Shown in pieces: positions 25,882 through 33,404 of a DNA stretch of 64,000 nucleotides. The notes under the pieces were generated by a model that ran no database searches, was not told the DNA's origin, and worked only from the letters and a program-made list of their open reading frames with translations. The stretch comes from GCA-2737725 sp033763995. Its GTDB lineage: Bacteria > Pseudomonadota > Alphaproteobacteria > Rhodospirillales > Rhodospirillaceae. Positions within the stretch are counted from its first letter, which is position 1, and every line of letters starts with the position of its first letter. The position numbers and the translations under genes are program-made. The stretch spans positions 1 to 64,000 of the forward strand of contig JANRJL010000103.1 of assembly GCA_033763995.1 (NCBI GenBank), written 5' to 3'.

Positions 25882-26166
25882 TTAGCGCTCGACTTTTATT
25901 CCGCGCCAAAACGCGATGTGGCCCTTGATCCTGATGGCTGCCCGCGCTGGGTTGGCATAGGTCCAAGCCGCTTCGACTTCGGCCCTACCGTTGACGACTA
26001 CGTCGAAATACTCGGCCGTCCCCTTCCAGAAGCAAACGCTGGTGTGTGAGTTGGGCTTCAAGAACTCGCTCTTGACGTTCTCGAGCGGGAAATAGACGTA
26101 GCCGTCGACAACGTGGAAGGCGTTGCTTTCGGCGATCACCGTGTTGTTCCAAATTGCTCGCGCCAT
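25882..26166 (-). CDS. DUF427 family protein
   Basis: The 94-residue protein matches DUF427: FPLENVKSEFLKPNSHTSVCFWKGTAEYFDVVVNG (here in two blocks around the conserved Cys and Trp-Lys-Gly) and the terminal GHIAFWRGIKVE. The family fold is a small beta-barrel of unknown function, common beside stress and redox genes. It follows the AhpD-like gene by 49 bases on the same strand. Confidence 0.88.
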   Translation of the reverse strand: MARAIWNNTVIAESNAFHVVDGYVYFPLENVKSEFLKPNSHTSVCFWKGTAEYFDVVVNGRAEVEAAWTYANPARAAIRIKGHIAFWRGIKVER

Positions 26167-26215
26167 GCCGATGTCGATCCTTACTGTAAAGGCGTTTCCT
26201 CCCTCAACGCAGCGA

Positions 26216-26800
26216 CTACTCGGCAGCTTTTGTCGGCGATATATTGAGCTTCAAGAATTCCGTTCGGAATGCATCATCGAGAGGCGTTTCAGCGACATGA
26301 TTGGCATAGTTGGAGATTGTCTTCATGGCGACGGCAAGAATGACGTTGAGCACATCCGCGGGCCCGAAGCCCGCGAACAGAAATGCGTCGAGTTGCGCGT
26401 GATCCAACCAACCTTTCTTGTTGACGACCGCCGCCGTGAAAACCCGCAGCGCTTCAAGGCGCGAATCCGGCAATTGCGCGCCACGCCGCAGCAATTGATC
26501 GATCTCGACCGGAACGCGCTGCTTGTTCACGGCGATCACCGCGTGCGCGGCCAAGCAGTATTCGCAGGTATTGGCGCGGTTGATCGTCTGCAGAATGACG
26601 TGCGTCTCGACCGCTCCAAAGCCCGACTTCGCACCAAAGACATTCGAAAGCGTCAAGTAGCCCTCGAGTGCCGCCGGCGAGGAAGCAAGAACACGAAGCA
26701 TGTTGGGCACCATGCCCATCGTCTGCTCGACTTTCCGCAACATCGGCTGAGAGGCCTCGGGCGCGGTTTCAACGCTATGGACGACGAATGAGGGATTCAT
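26216..26800 (-). CDS. Carboxymuconolactone decarboxylase/AhpD-like protein
   Basis: The 194-residue helical protein of the CMD/AhpD superfamily carries the redox CxxC-x3-H motif (TCEYCLAAHAVIA), typical of peroxidase-like AhpD proteins rather than true decarboxylases. It also has GMVPNMLRVLASSPAALEGYL, the family N-terminal pattern. It probably reduces peroxides or accepts electrons from a thiol carrier. It lies between DoxX (158 bases upstream, with a hairpin between) and DUF427 and may share their transcript. Confidence 0.88.
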   Translation of the reverse strand: MNPSFVVHSVETAPEASQPMLRKVEQTMGMVPNMLRVLASSPAALEGYLTLSNVFGAKSGFGAVETHVILQTINRANTCEYCLAAHAVIAVNKQRVPVEIDQLLRRGAQLPDSRLEALRVFTAAVVNKKGWLDHAQLDAFLFAGFGPADVLNVILAVAMKTISNYANHVAETPLDDAFRTEFLKLNISPTKAAE

Positions 26801-26863
26801 TGTAATCTCCAGAATGAGGTGTGCGGGTCAGGACGCTATGGTCATTTGGCGTACGTAAGAGGG

Positions 26864-26903
26864 TGCGGGCCGCCCGAAACGGGGGTCTTTTAGGCGGCCC
26901 GCA
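26864..26903. repeat. Strong hairpin between DoxX and AhpD-like genes
   Basis: TGCGGGCCGCC (26864-26874) pairs perfectly with GGCGGCCCGCA (26893-26903) over an 18-base loop. There is no T run on the minus strand, so it may be an RNA-processing or stability element, or only a partial terminator between the two co-oriented genes. Confidence 0.6.
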
Positions 26904-26958
26904 ACTCGCTTGGATGACCGCTGGGTACACGGGGTGCGGCATCTTCGGCGAGGGGTGA

Positions 26959-27459
26959 TTAGTGCCGAGACGCGTCGTCCATGAACATGCGCTTGATCGC
27001 GTAATCCATGGATATCTTGCCTGGGCCAAAAGTGACGAGATAGCCCAACATGAACATCCAATAGTAGTGCTCGACATTGAGATAAGCTGAGTTCGCAGAA
27101 CCCAAAACAAACTGAATGACTGCCGCCATGACCATCAGTGGTAGGGCGCTGAGGCGGGTTGCGAGTCCCAGCACGAGCAATACCGGCATCGCGAGTTCAA
27201 ACGTCGTGGCCAGGACGCTCGCCAGATTCGGCGAGATGACGGGCAACTTGTATTCTTCGTTGAAGAGAAACAGCGTTGACTCCCAATCGTTTATCTTTTG
27301 GAGTCCCGACTTGAAAAAGATCAAGCCGATCCAGACGCGAACGCCAAGTCCGAAAAGCGGGACCAATACGCTTTCAAGCTCGGCACAGGCTCGGCCATAC
27401 GTATCCACGCAGTTGCGGATGAACGGCGACGGCTTTGCGGTCAGTGAGATGACGTTCAT
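26959..27459 (-). CDS. DoxX family membrane protein
   Basis: The 166-residue protein has four hydrophobic segments and DoxX features: VWIGLIFFKSGLQKINDWESTL near residue 42 and PVLLVLGLATRLSALPLMVMAAVIQF. DoxX proteins are often encoded beside bufferin-type metal peptides, ECF sigma factors and thiol-stress genes, as here. It is divergent from the cysteine-repeat peptide gene, and each side has a TGTAACG promoter in the 290-base gap. Confidence 0.88.
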   Translation of the reverse strand: MNVISLTAKPSPFIRNCVDTYGRACAELESVLVPLFGLGVRVWIGLIFFKSGLQKINDWESTLFLFNEEYKLPVISPNLASVLATTFELAMPVLLVLGLATRLSALPLMVMAAVIQFVLGSANSAYLNVEHYYWMFMLGYLVTFGPGKISMDYAIKRMFMDDASRH

Positions 27460-27504
27460 AACTTCCTCCTCGCCCGAGCGCTAGGGCCCCAATACGATTA
27501 AGGT

Positions 27505-27534
27505 GTAGTCCTTCTCAGCCACCTAGGCGTTACA
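27505..27534 (-). promoter_or_regulatory. ECF-type promoter of the DoxX gene
   Basis: On the minus strand TGTAACG (27534-27528) is followed after 17 bases by GACTAC (27510-27505). The expected start of transcription is about 40 bases before the DoxX ATG. The arrangement matches three other promoters in this region. Confidence 0.55.
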
Positions 27535-27577
27535 GATGCCGCTACGGCTGCGGCTCGACTTCACGCTTTTGTGAACC

Positions 27578-27606
27578 TGTAACGAAATTGCCCTCGCGCG
27601 GACGTA
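27578..27606 (+). promoter_or_regulatory. ECF-type promoter of the cysteine-repeat peptide gene
   Basis: TGTAACG (27578-27584), 16 bases, GACGTA (27601-27606). It lies back-to-back with the DoxX promoter and leaves an untranslated leader of about 130 bases before the peptide gene. Confidence 0.6.
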
Positions 27607-27747
27607 TAAAGGCAGAGCCGCTCGTGGGGAGGTTTTAGCGATGAGCGATATTTCTCAGGGGCCCGGTCTTCGCCGAGCGGAACGCCCGCCAAATGGTGGC
27701 CATTCTCTCGAGAATCCAACATCCATCCATCACAAGAGGACATGAAA

Positions 27748-28086
27748 ATGAAGTCGAAAAAGAATACGCGCAAACGTGTTACATCGGCCCTGGTCGGCGC
27801 GGGTTTCCTGATGAGCGGCGGTCTGCTCAACGGTGCGGCTGCCAGCGGTGTGCTCAATGCACTGGAAAATGGAGCGCGCCTGCCCTACGCCAAGGAAACA
27901 GGCGCGCTACAGTTGGCCCAATGCAAAGGGTGTGCTGGCGCGAGAAAGGGTTGTTGCGGCGCAAAGAAGGGTTGTTGCGGGGCCAAGAAGGGCTGTTGCG
28001 GGGCCAAGAAGGGCTGCTGCGGCGCGAAAAAGGGTTGTTGCGGGGCCAAGAAGGGCTGCTGCGCGGCGAAGCCCAAGCAATCATGA
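27748..28086 (+). CDS. Secreted cysteine-repeat peptide (KGCCGAK repeats)
   Basis: The precursor of about 112 residues has a signal peptide (basic start KSKKNTRKR, hydrophobic VTSALVGAGFLMSGGLL, then GAAASG). After a linker come seven tandem 7-residue units: KGCAGAR, five KGCCGAK and KGCCAAK, with 14 Cys in all, encoded by a 21-base repeat at 27925-28071. The codons vary at third positions, so the repeat is kept at protein level. It recalls bufferin/HvfA-type metal peptides, but no MNIO (DUF692) gene is present. ATG 27748 has AGGA 7 bases upstream; ATG 27742 is an alternative. Confidence 0.8.
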   Translation: MKSKKNTRKRVTSALVGAGFLMSGGLLNGAAASGVLNALENGARLPYAKETGALQLAQCKGCAGARKGCCGAKKGCCGAKKGCCGAKKGCCGAKKGCCGAKKGCCAAKPKQS

Positions 28087-28123
28087 TTTGATCGGGGCTC
28101 GCGATGAGCGCCAATATACGTTC

Positions 28124-28843
28124 ATGACAGCGCTCACTTCTCTCGAGCCTAGCCAACTCACGGCAATGGCCGTCGCCGGTGAAACGGTTCTCGACTCCAT
28201 GCGGGTCTTGGGCCGAACCGGCGATACCATTGTCGGCGAGGTTTTGAAAGGTGGCGGCGATTTCAAGGTCTGGAGTCACTATCCAAATTCGGACGTTATC
28301 GATCCCAACACCCATTGTCAGTTCTACTACCACGCGCATCCACGGGCCCAGCGGCCGGGCGAACACGGGCATTTTCATCTGTTTATCCGCCCCGAGGGAA
28401 TACCGAAATCCATCAAGCCCGTGAAGATGGGACGCGGCAATCGCTTACGGGACTTCGATAATCCCATGTGTCATCTGGTCGCGGTGTCGATGAATTCGCG
28501 CAGCCTTCCCATCGCGCTCTTCGCGACCAACAGGTGGGTGACGAACGATCCTTGGTATGACGCCGAGTCGACCATTCAACTGATGGATCGATTTATGATG
28601 GACACGGCGCATCCATCTTGGCCGGTTAATCGCTGGATCTCGGCGATGGTGAAATTGTTTCGCCCGGATATCGCGGCACTCCTACGCGAGCGTGACGAGC
28701 GGCTGGCGGCCTATCGGCGCCGAAACCCGACAGGGGATTTTTTCTCAAACCACAGAATCGAGATTATTTCTTACCGAACCATTTCCCTTAAACGACAGGT
28801 TCGAGATATCCGTCGCGCCATCCATCGTCTGGAATGTAATTGA
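28124..28843 (+). CDS. DUF6969-like protein
   Basis: The 239-residue cytoplasmic protein has a His/Tyr-rich core, DFKVWSHYPNSDVID, HCQFYYHAHP and GEHGHFHLFIRPEG, followed by HLVAVSMN and LFATNRWVT. The clustered His residues look like a metal-dependent or ligand-binding site. I assign it to DUF6969 from memory of this motif; its activity is unknown. It follows the cysteine-repeat peptide by 37 bases on the same strand, so it is a candidate maturation or handling partner for the peptide. Confidence 0.65.
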   Translation: MTALTSLEPSQLTAMAVAGETVLDSMRVLGRTGDTIVGEVLKGGGDFKVWSHYPNSDVIDPNTHCQFYYHAHPRAQRPGEHGHFHLFIRPEGIPKSIKPVKMGRGNRLRDFDNPMCHLVAVSMNSRSLPIALFATNRWVTNDPWYDAESTIQLMDRFMMDTAHPSWPVNRWISAMVKLFRPDIAALLRERDERLAAYRRRNPTGDFFSNHRIEIISYRTISLKRQVRDIRRAIHRLECN

Positions 28844-28922
28844 CCCTCGTTCGCGCCGTTGTGACTGCGCGCTCGTCAGTAACCGTGCAACATTGCATGG
28901 TCGGACGGGGGTGCGGCGGGCA

Positions 28923-29561
28923 ATGCAAGAGGGAGACCAATCAACCTATGGGAGCGAGGCCGAGCTGGTGCGTCAGCTGCGAGCGCGGGACAGGGCCGCT
29001 TTTACCGGCGTGGTCGAAGCGTACCACGCCGGATTAGTGCGCTTCGCTCAAACATTCCTGCAATCAAAGGCGTCGGCCGAGGAAATTGCTCAAGAGACTT
29101 GGCTGGCGGTCATCGAAGGTATCGGCAGATTCGAGGGCCGTGCGTCGCTGAAGTCCTGGATTTATTCGATCGTCGCCAACAAGGCGAAAACTCGTGCCGT
29201 GCGCGAGCGCAGAATGCTGAACTTCACGGACTTGTCCGAACAGCCGAGCGACAGCGGCGATGGCATAGAGTCGAGGTTCACCTCGGCCGGAATGTGGAAA
29301 GACAAACCCATTCCATGGGACGGCATCGATCCCGAGCGGATAGTCTCGGGGCAGGAATTGTGGCGTCATGGCCTGACGCTCGTCGATGAACTCCCCCCTG
29401 GGCAAAGGGCAGTCGTGCTGCTCCGCGACGTGGAAGGTCACGACGCTGCTGAGGTTTGCGACATTTTGGGCATCAGCGAGGCCAACCAAAGGGTTCTGTT
29501 GCATCGCGCGCGGTCGAAGTTGCGCGCGGCGTTCGATCAATTGCTGGGGACCAAGAATTAA
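28923..29561 (+). CDS. ECF-type RNA polymerase sigma factor
   Basis: The 212-residue sigma factor has region 2 (AAFTGVVEAYHAGLVRFAQTFLQ...AEEIAQETWLAVIEGIGRFEGRASLKSWIYSIVANKAKT) and region 4 (LPPGQRAVVLLRDVEGHDAAEVCDILGISEANQRVLLHRARSKLR), joined by a longer than usual linker of about 60 residues. A zinc-finger anti-sigma gene follows at 29661. Four promoters nearby share TGTAAC-N16/17-GAC, which I take as its likely target. The ATG at 28923 is preferred. Confidence 0.9.
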   Translation: MQEGDQSTYGSEAELVRQLRARDRAAFTGVVEAYHAGLVRFAQTFLQSKASAEEIAQETWLAVIEGIGRFEGRASLKSWIYSIVANKAKTRAVRERRMLNFTDLSEQPSDSGDGIESRFTSAGMWKDKPIPWDGIDPERIVSGQELWRHGLTLVDELPPGQRAVVLLRDVEGHDAAEVCDILGISEANQRVLLHRARSKLRAAFDQLLGTKN

Positions 29562-29602
29562 ACGATATAATCTCACAGTAATTGATGGTCGCGGGTCGCT
29601 CA

Positions 29603-29631
29603 TGTAACGAAAGCGCGACATGCTAGACTTA
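29603..29631 (+). promoter_or_regulatory. ECF-type promoter of the anti-sigma gene
   Basis: TGTAACG (29603-29609), 16 bases, GACTTA (29626-29631). It lies between the sigma and anti-sigma genes, so the anti-sigma could be boosted separately once the sigma factor is active, giving negative feedback. Confidence 0.55.
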
Positions 29632-29660
29632 CCGATGAGACGCAAGCGGCATCGAATCGC

Positions 29661-29930
29661 GTGACCTACCGGAGACTGACATTGTTGAATTGCCGAGAAA
29701 TTACCGAGCGCGCCAGCCGATATATAGATGGCGACGTGAGTTGGTGGACCCGAATGCAGTTTCGAATCCACCTCGCCATGTGTAACGCCTGCGACGCGTA
29801 TGTCCGTCAACTTCGGGCCACGGTGGCAATGCTGCGCGCGGCTCGCGACCGAATCGTGACGAATAACGCTGATACGATTGTCGGCAAGGCTCTGACTCAC
29901 GACCACACACCTCCGCGTCGGAATTCTTAG
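29661..29930 (+). CDS. Zinc-finger anti-sigma factor
   Basis: The 89-residue protein has the ZAS motif HLAMCNACDAYVRQL (H-x3-C-x2-C) after a helix ending RASRYIDGDVSWWTRMQFRI, as in RsrA/ChrR-type and zf-HC2 anti-sigma factors. There is no membrane segment, so it would be a soluble, probably redox- or metal-sensitive inhibitor of the neighbouring sigma factor. The start is GTG at 29661, overlapping a 9-codon frame at 29636, so the exact start is uncertain. Confidence 0.85.
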   Translation: MTYRRLTLLNCREITERASRYIDGDVSWWTRMQFRIHLAMCNACDAYVRQLRATVAMLRAARDRIVTNNADTIVGKALTHDHTPPRRNS

Positions 29931-29984
29931 CCCCGCCGGTATCGTCCGTCCCATCCTCGCGGGGACAGGGAAAGGGACTGTCAT

Positions 29985-30989
29985 ATGAATCTATCGGCAA
30001 GACGGTGTGTCCAGCGCTGCATTCTGTGGCTCCTGATCGGTGCGATACCGACCGTCACCGCAGGCGCTGTCGAAGTGCCCTCGCGTTGGCGCGAGGAATG
30101 GCCGCGAACGGACTTCTCGAAACTCCGGGTGCCGGTGAGCGAAGTCCAGACCGGCGGCCCCCCGCGAGACGGCATCCCCTCGATCGATCGCCCCGAATTT
30201 CGCCCGATCGACCTCGTGACCGGTATGGCGGATCGAGAGCCCGTGATCGCGCTTTCGATCAACGGCGATGCGCGCGCTTATCCGTTGCGCGTCATGATAT
30301 GGCACGAGATTGTCAATGATATCGTCGGCGGCGTGCCGGTCGCCGTGACCTATTGTCCGCTCTGCAATGCCGCCATCGTGTTCGACCGACGCGTCGAGGG
30401 CCGAACCTTGAGCTTCGGCACGACGGGCAAATTGAGATACTCCGATCTCGTGATGTACGACCGGGAGACGGAATCGTGGTGGCAACAGTTCACGGGAAAC
30501 GCGATCGCCGGTGAGTTGGCGGACCGCGAACTCGTCATGCTGCCGTCGCGCTTGGAAGCGTGGGAGAAGTTCAAGGCGAGCGCTCCAACTGGGTTTGTGC
30601 TGGTTCCAAACGACCCGACGCTTAGGCCATATGGCGCCAATCCGTATGTCGGATACGAGGGCGGCAAAGTTCCCTTTCTTTACAAAGGTCCATTTCCGCG
30701 CGGCATCCGCCCGATGCAACGCGTGATCGTCGTCGGCGATAAGGCCTGGTCGTTGGCGCTGCTGCAAGAAAAAGGTCGCATTGACGATGGTCAGTTACGG
30801 CTAGAATGGATTCCCGGCCAAGCATCCGCGCTCGATCGCGACAAGATCGCGGCGGGCCGTGATGTCGGCAATGTCGTCGTGAAACGGCGCGAAGGCGACG
30901 ACATGGCTGAAATCCCGCATGCGGTGACGTTCGCGTTCGTCTACTTCGCCTTCAATCGCGACACGTCAATCTTTTCTACTCTTGAGTAA
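29985..30989 (+). CDS. DUF3179 domain-containing secreted protein
   Basis: The 334-residue protein has an N-terminal signal peptide (about 28 residues) and the DUF3179 pattern: GDARAYPLRVMIWHEIVNDIVGGVPVAVTYCPLCNAAIVFDR, then FGTTGKLRYSDLVMYDRETESWWQQFTG. The family is extracytoplasmic and of unknown function; the Cys pair in TYCPLC and nearby His suggest metal or redox chemistry. It follows the anti-sigma gene by 54 bases with AGGGAAAGGGA upstream, so it is probably part of the ECF-controlled unit. Confidence 0.88.
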   Translation: MNLSARRCVQRCILWLLIGAIPTVTAGAVEVPSRWREEWPRTDFSKLRVPVSEVQTGGPPRDGIPSIDRPEFRPIDLVTGMADREPVIALSINGDARAYPLRVMIWHEIVNDIVGGVPVAVTYCPLCNAAIVFDRRVEGRTLSFGTTGKLRYSDLVMYDRETESWWQQFTGNAIAGELADRELVMLPSRLEAWEKFKASAPTGFVLVPNDPTLRPYGANPYVGYEGGKVPFLYKGPFPRGIRPMQRVIVVGDKAWSLALLQEKGRIDDGQLRLEWIPGQASALDRDKIAAGRDVGNVVVKRREGDDMAEIPHAVTFAFVYFAFNRDTSIFSTLE

Positions 30990-31187
30990 ACCTAGAAAGC
31001 CCGTTGGCAACGGAAACAATTCTGAAAAAGACAACGTCATCACAATCCTCAATTTTCACATTTCATTGATTAAGGCACTCTGGTCGTGATCGACCAGTAC
31101 TTATCTTTGTCCGTATCGGCCCACCATCTTTCGACAAATATGAGAACGGTGCCCCGAACATCGGGGGCGACAGGCGCGTCGAGAACG

Positions 31188-31217
31188 AAAAAGGGGCGGT
31201 CCAGGACCGCCCCTTTT
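31188..31217. terminator. Bidirectional intrinsic terminator
   Basis: AAAAGGGGCGGTCC (31189-31202) and GGACCGCCCCTTTT (31204-31217) are perfect inverted repeats, with A runs on one side and T runs on the other. It sits between the convergent DUF3179 gene and the frameshifted YcnI-like gene and can serve both strands. Confidence 0.9.
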
Positions 31218-31241
31218 CAGCATCTTCGCCAGTGATTCGGA

Positions 31242-31876
31242 TTACTTCGCCATGGCCGCCTGGCTGTTGCCGCCGCGCGCCTGCTCGGGCGTCCATTCCC
31301 ACGGATTCTGCTTTTTGTCGGGGGCGCGGATCACCAGGAAGGGGGCCGGCGTCGGCGTTGCGACCATGAAGTCCCAGGCCTTCTTGGCGAAGTCGGCGTC
31401 TTCCACTTTCAGTTCCTCTTTCGGCATGTCGACGTACGGATCGGTGCCCGTCTCGCACACTGTGATGTTGCGCACGTGAAGCACCTTGTTGGGCGTGTCG
31501 GGTATCGTCATGCGGAAGCGGAACGGATACCAGCCGTCGGCGGGCACCGTCTTCACCGGATTCTTCCACTCGATCTCGTCGACCACTTCGTTGACCGGGC
31601 GGCCGTGCATGACGATGGGTTTTTCGAGCTTGCGCATCTTGTACTCGATGGTCCACGCCGGATCGAACGCCGCCTTGGCGTCGACAATGCCTTCGGGCAC
31701 CTTGATGCGCAGGCCCACCACGGGGCTGCCCTTGCAGCCGTGATTGACGCTCAGGACCATGGGCGTCGAATAGCCGGCATAGGCTTCTTGAGATCGAGCG
31801 CGTTATGGGCCTGCGCCGACGACGCGGCCATGGCGAACCCGAACGAGGCGCCGACAAGCAACGATGATTTCCACAT
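31242..31876 (-). pseudogene. YcnI-like DUF1775 protein, frameshifted
   Basis: From 31760 down to 31242 runs an intact 172-residue DUF1775 domain with VNHGCKGSPVVGLRIKVPEGI and GWYPFRFRMTIPD. The signal peptide (MWKSSLLVGASFGFAMAASSAQA, then HNALDL) starts at 31876 in another frame. The two join near 31790, where CTCAAGAAGCC would need one more base to read on into EAYAGYSTPM. Restoring one base gives a normal secreted YcnI-like protein with the copper-binding N-terminal His. It is either a recent pseudogene or a sequencing error. Confidence 0.75.
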
Positions 31877-31997
31877 AGTCTCACTCCCCTTGTTTGTGAC
31901 CCGATGTATCCAAACCAAGATCTGAACCGAGGCCGAGAATAGCCCAGGCAGACCCCGCTGGCGAACATGGAATCGTTAACGCAGCGATGGTCGGCGC

Positions 31998-33404
31998 CTA
32001 AAGCGAGTTCAGGAAGGCCAAGAGTTCCGCCCGCCGTGCCGCGGGCAGCGCGCGGAACTCCTCCTTGGCGGTCTCGGCTTCGCCGCCATGCCAGAGGACG
32101 GCTTCGGCCAAATTGCGGGCCCGCCCGTCATGCAGGAAATAGGTATGGCCGCTCACGGCCGCCGTCAGGCCGATCCCCCACAGCGGCGTCGTGCGCCATT
32201 CCGAGCCGCTGGCGAGGAAGTCTGGCCGCCCGTCGGCCAGGCCTTCGCCCATGTCATGGAGCAGCAGGTCCGTGAACGGATGAAAGGTCTGCTCGGCAAA
32301 CTCGGGCTTAACGCCGTCGGCGGCGCGGCCCGCGATCAGCGTGGGCATGTGGCAGGCGGCGCAGCCGATGGCGCGGAAGATCTCTTCGCCGCGCTTCACG
32401 GCCGGGTTCTCGGCATCGCGCTGCGGCGGCACGGCAACCAGCCGCGAGAACACGACGAGGCGCAGGAACAGATCGAATCCCATCTCAGGCTCACCGGATG
32501 GGTTAGCGGCCTTGGCGGCTGCGGCACAGGCGTCTTGCCCATCGGTGCAGAGGTCCACACGATTGACGGGCGTGGTGATTCCCATGTCGCCCAGTGCCGC
32601 GCCGGCGTTCTGGTGCACGAGACTCGGCGCATTGGCTTTCCAGCCGAAGCGGCCTTCGCTCATGCTTTTATTGCCGCCGTCCCATACGATATTCACGCGT
32701 CCGGAAATACCGTCGCCGTCGCGATCCTCCGGATCGGCCAATGCCTGCAGCGTCGTGGCGGGCACGCTCTCCAGCAAGCCGAGCCCGATCATCGGGTTGG
32801 CGACGCGAAACGAGGTCAGCAGGTCTTTCGGCAACGGGCCGAAAGCAGGATTGTTCAAGCTCACAATCGGCCGACGCAACGAGAAGCGCGTGCCGTCGCC
32901 GTAAGTGCCATCGACGTTCTCCCAGGCGATGCTGGGCTTGGCCTCGGCGGGCACGCCAGGAATGCCGCGGTCCTGGATTTGGTCGCCGTAAAACGGCACC
33001 GGGCGCGGCCCGCCATGCTCGTCGCTGCCGGGAATCGAAATGCGGACCAGGCTAGAAAGCAGTGCGTCTCCTGGCCCCTCGGGGGGCGCGCCGCGGCCGT
33101 TGTCGAGGTGGCAATCGAAACACGACTCGCGGTTAAACACGGGCCCGAGGCCATCGGTGACGGGCTGTCGGCCGGGTGCGGGGGTCCATGTCGCGGTGAA
33201 GGTTTGGTTGCCGTTCGAGAAGAACGCCTTGGCATCGCCGTCGGCATTGGCGACGACGGCGGTAAAGTCCATCAATGGCGTGGTGGGCGTGGTTTCGCCG
33301 CCAAGGCGGGCCGAGAGCGGGATCGCCAAAAGCTGTTCCCGCACGTCTGCCGCTTGGGCGACCGCGGCGGCGAGCAGCAAGAAGATCGGAACTAGGGCTT
33401 TCAT
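31998..33404 (-). CDS. Di-haem oxidoreductase family (DUF1111) protein
   Basis: The 468-residue exported protein has two c-type haem sites, CFDCH near residue 96 and CAACH near 363, plus family blocks FSLRRPIVSLNNPAFG and TTPLWGIGL...YFLHDGRARNLAEAVLWHGGEA. These proteins are MauG/peroxidase-like di-haem enzymes, also called thiol oxidoreductases. The N terminus is a signal peptide (MKALVPIFLLLAAAVAQA). Its ATG overlaps the stop of the upstream Sel1/FGE gene, so both are translated from one mRNA. Confidence 0.92.
   Translation of the reverse strand: MKALVPIFLLLAAAVAQAADVREQLLAIPLSARLGGETTPTTPLMDFTAVVANADGDAKAFFSNGNQTFTATWTPAPGRQPVTDGLGPVFNRESCFDCHLDNGRGAPPEGPGDALLSSLVRISIPGSDEHGGPRPVPFYGDQIQDRGIPGVPAEAKPSIAWENVDGTYGDGTRFSLRRPIVSLNNPAFGPLPKDLLTSFRVANPMIGLGLLESVPATTLQALADPEDRDGDGISGRVNIVWDGGNKSMSEGRFGWKANAPSLVHQNAGAALGDMGITTPVNRVDLCTDGQDACAAAAKAANPSGEPEMGFDLFLRLVVFSRLVAVPPQRDAENPAVKRGEEIFRAIGCAACHMPTLIAGRAADGVKPEFAEQTFHPFTDLLLHDMGEGLADGRPDFLASGSEWRTTPLWGIGLTAAVSGHTYFLHDGRARNLAEAVLWHGGEAETAKEEFRALPAARRAELLAFLNSL

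Noticed and set aside
27925..28071. 21-base tandem repeat as a CRISPR or satellite array
   Set aside because: There are no spacers; the units are contiguous, in frame, and vary at third codon positions, which is coding repetition.
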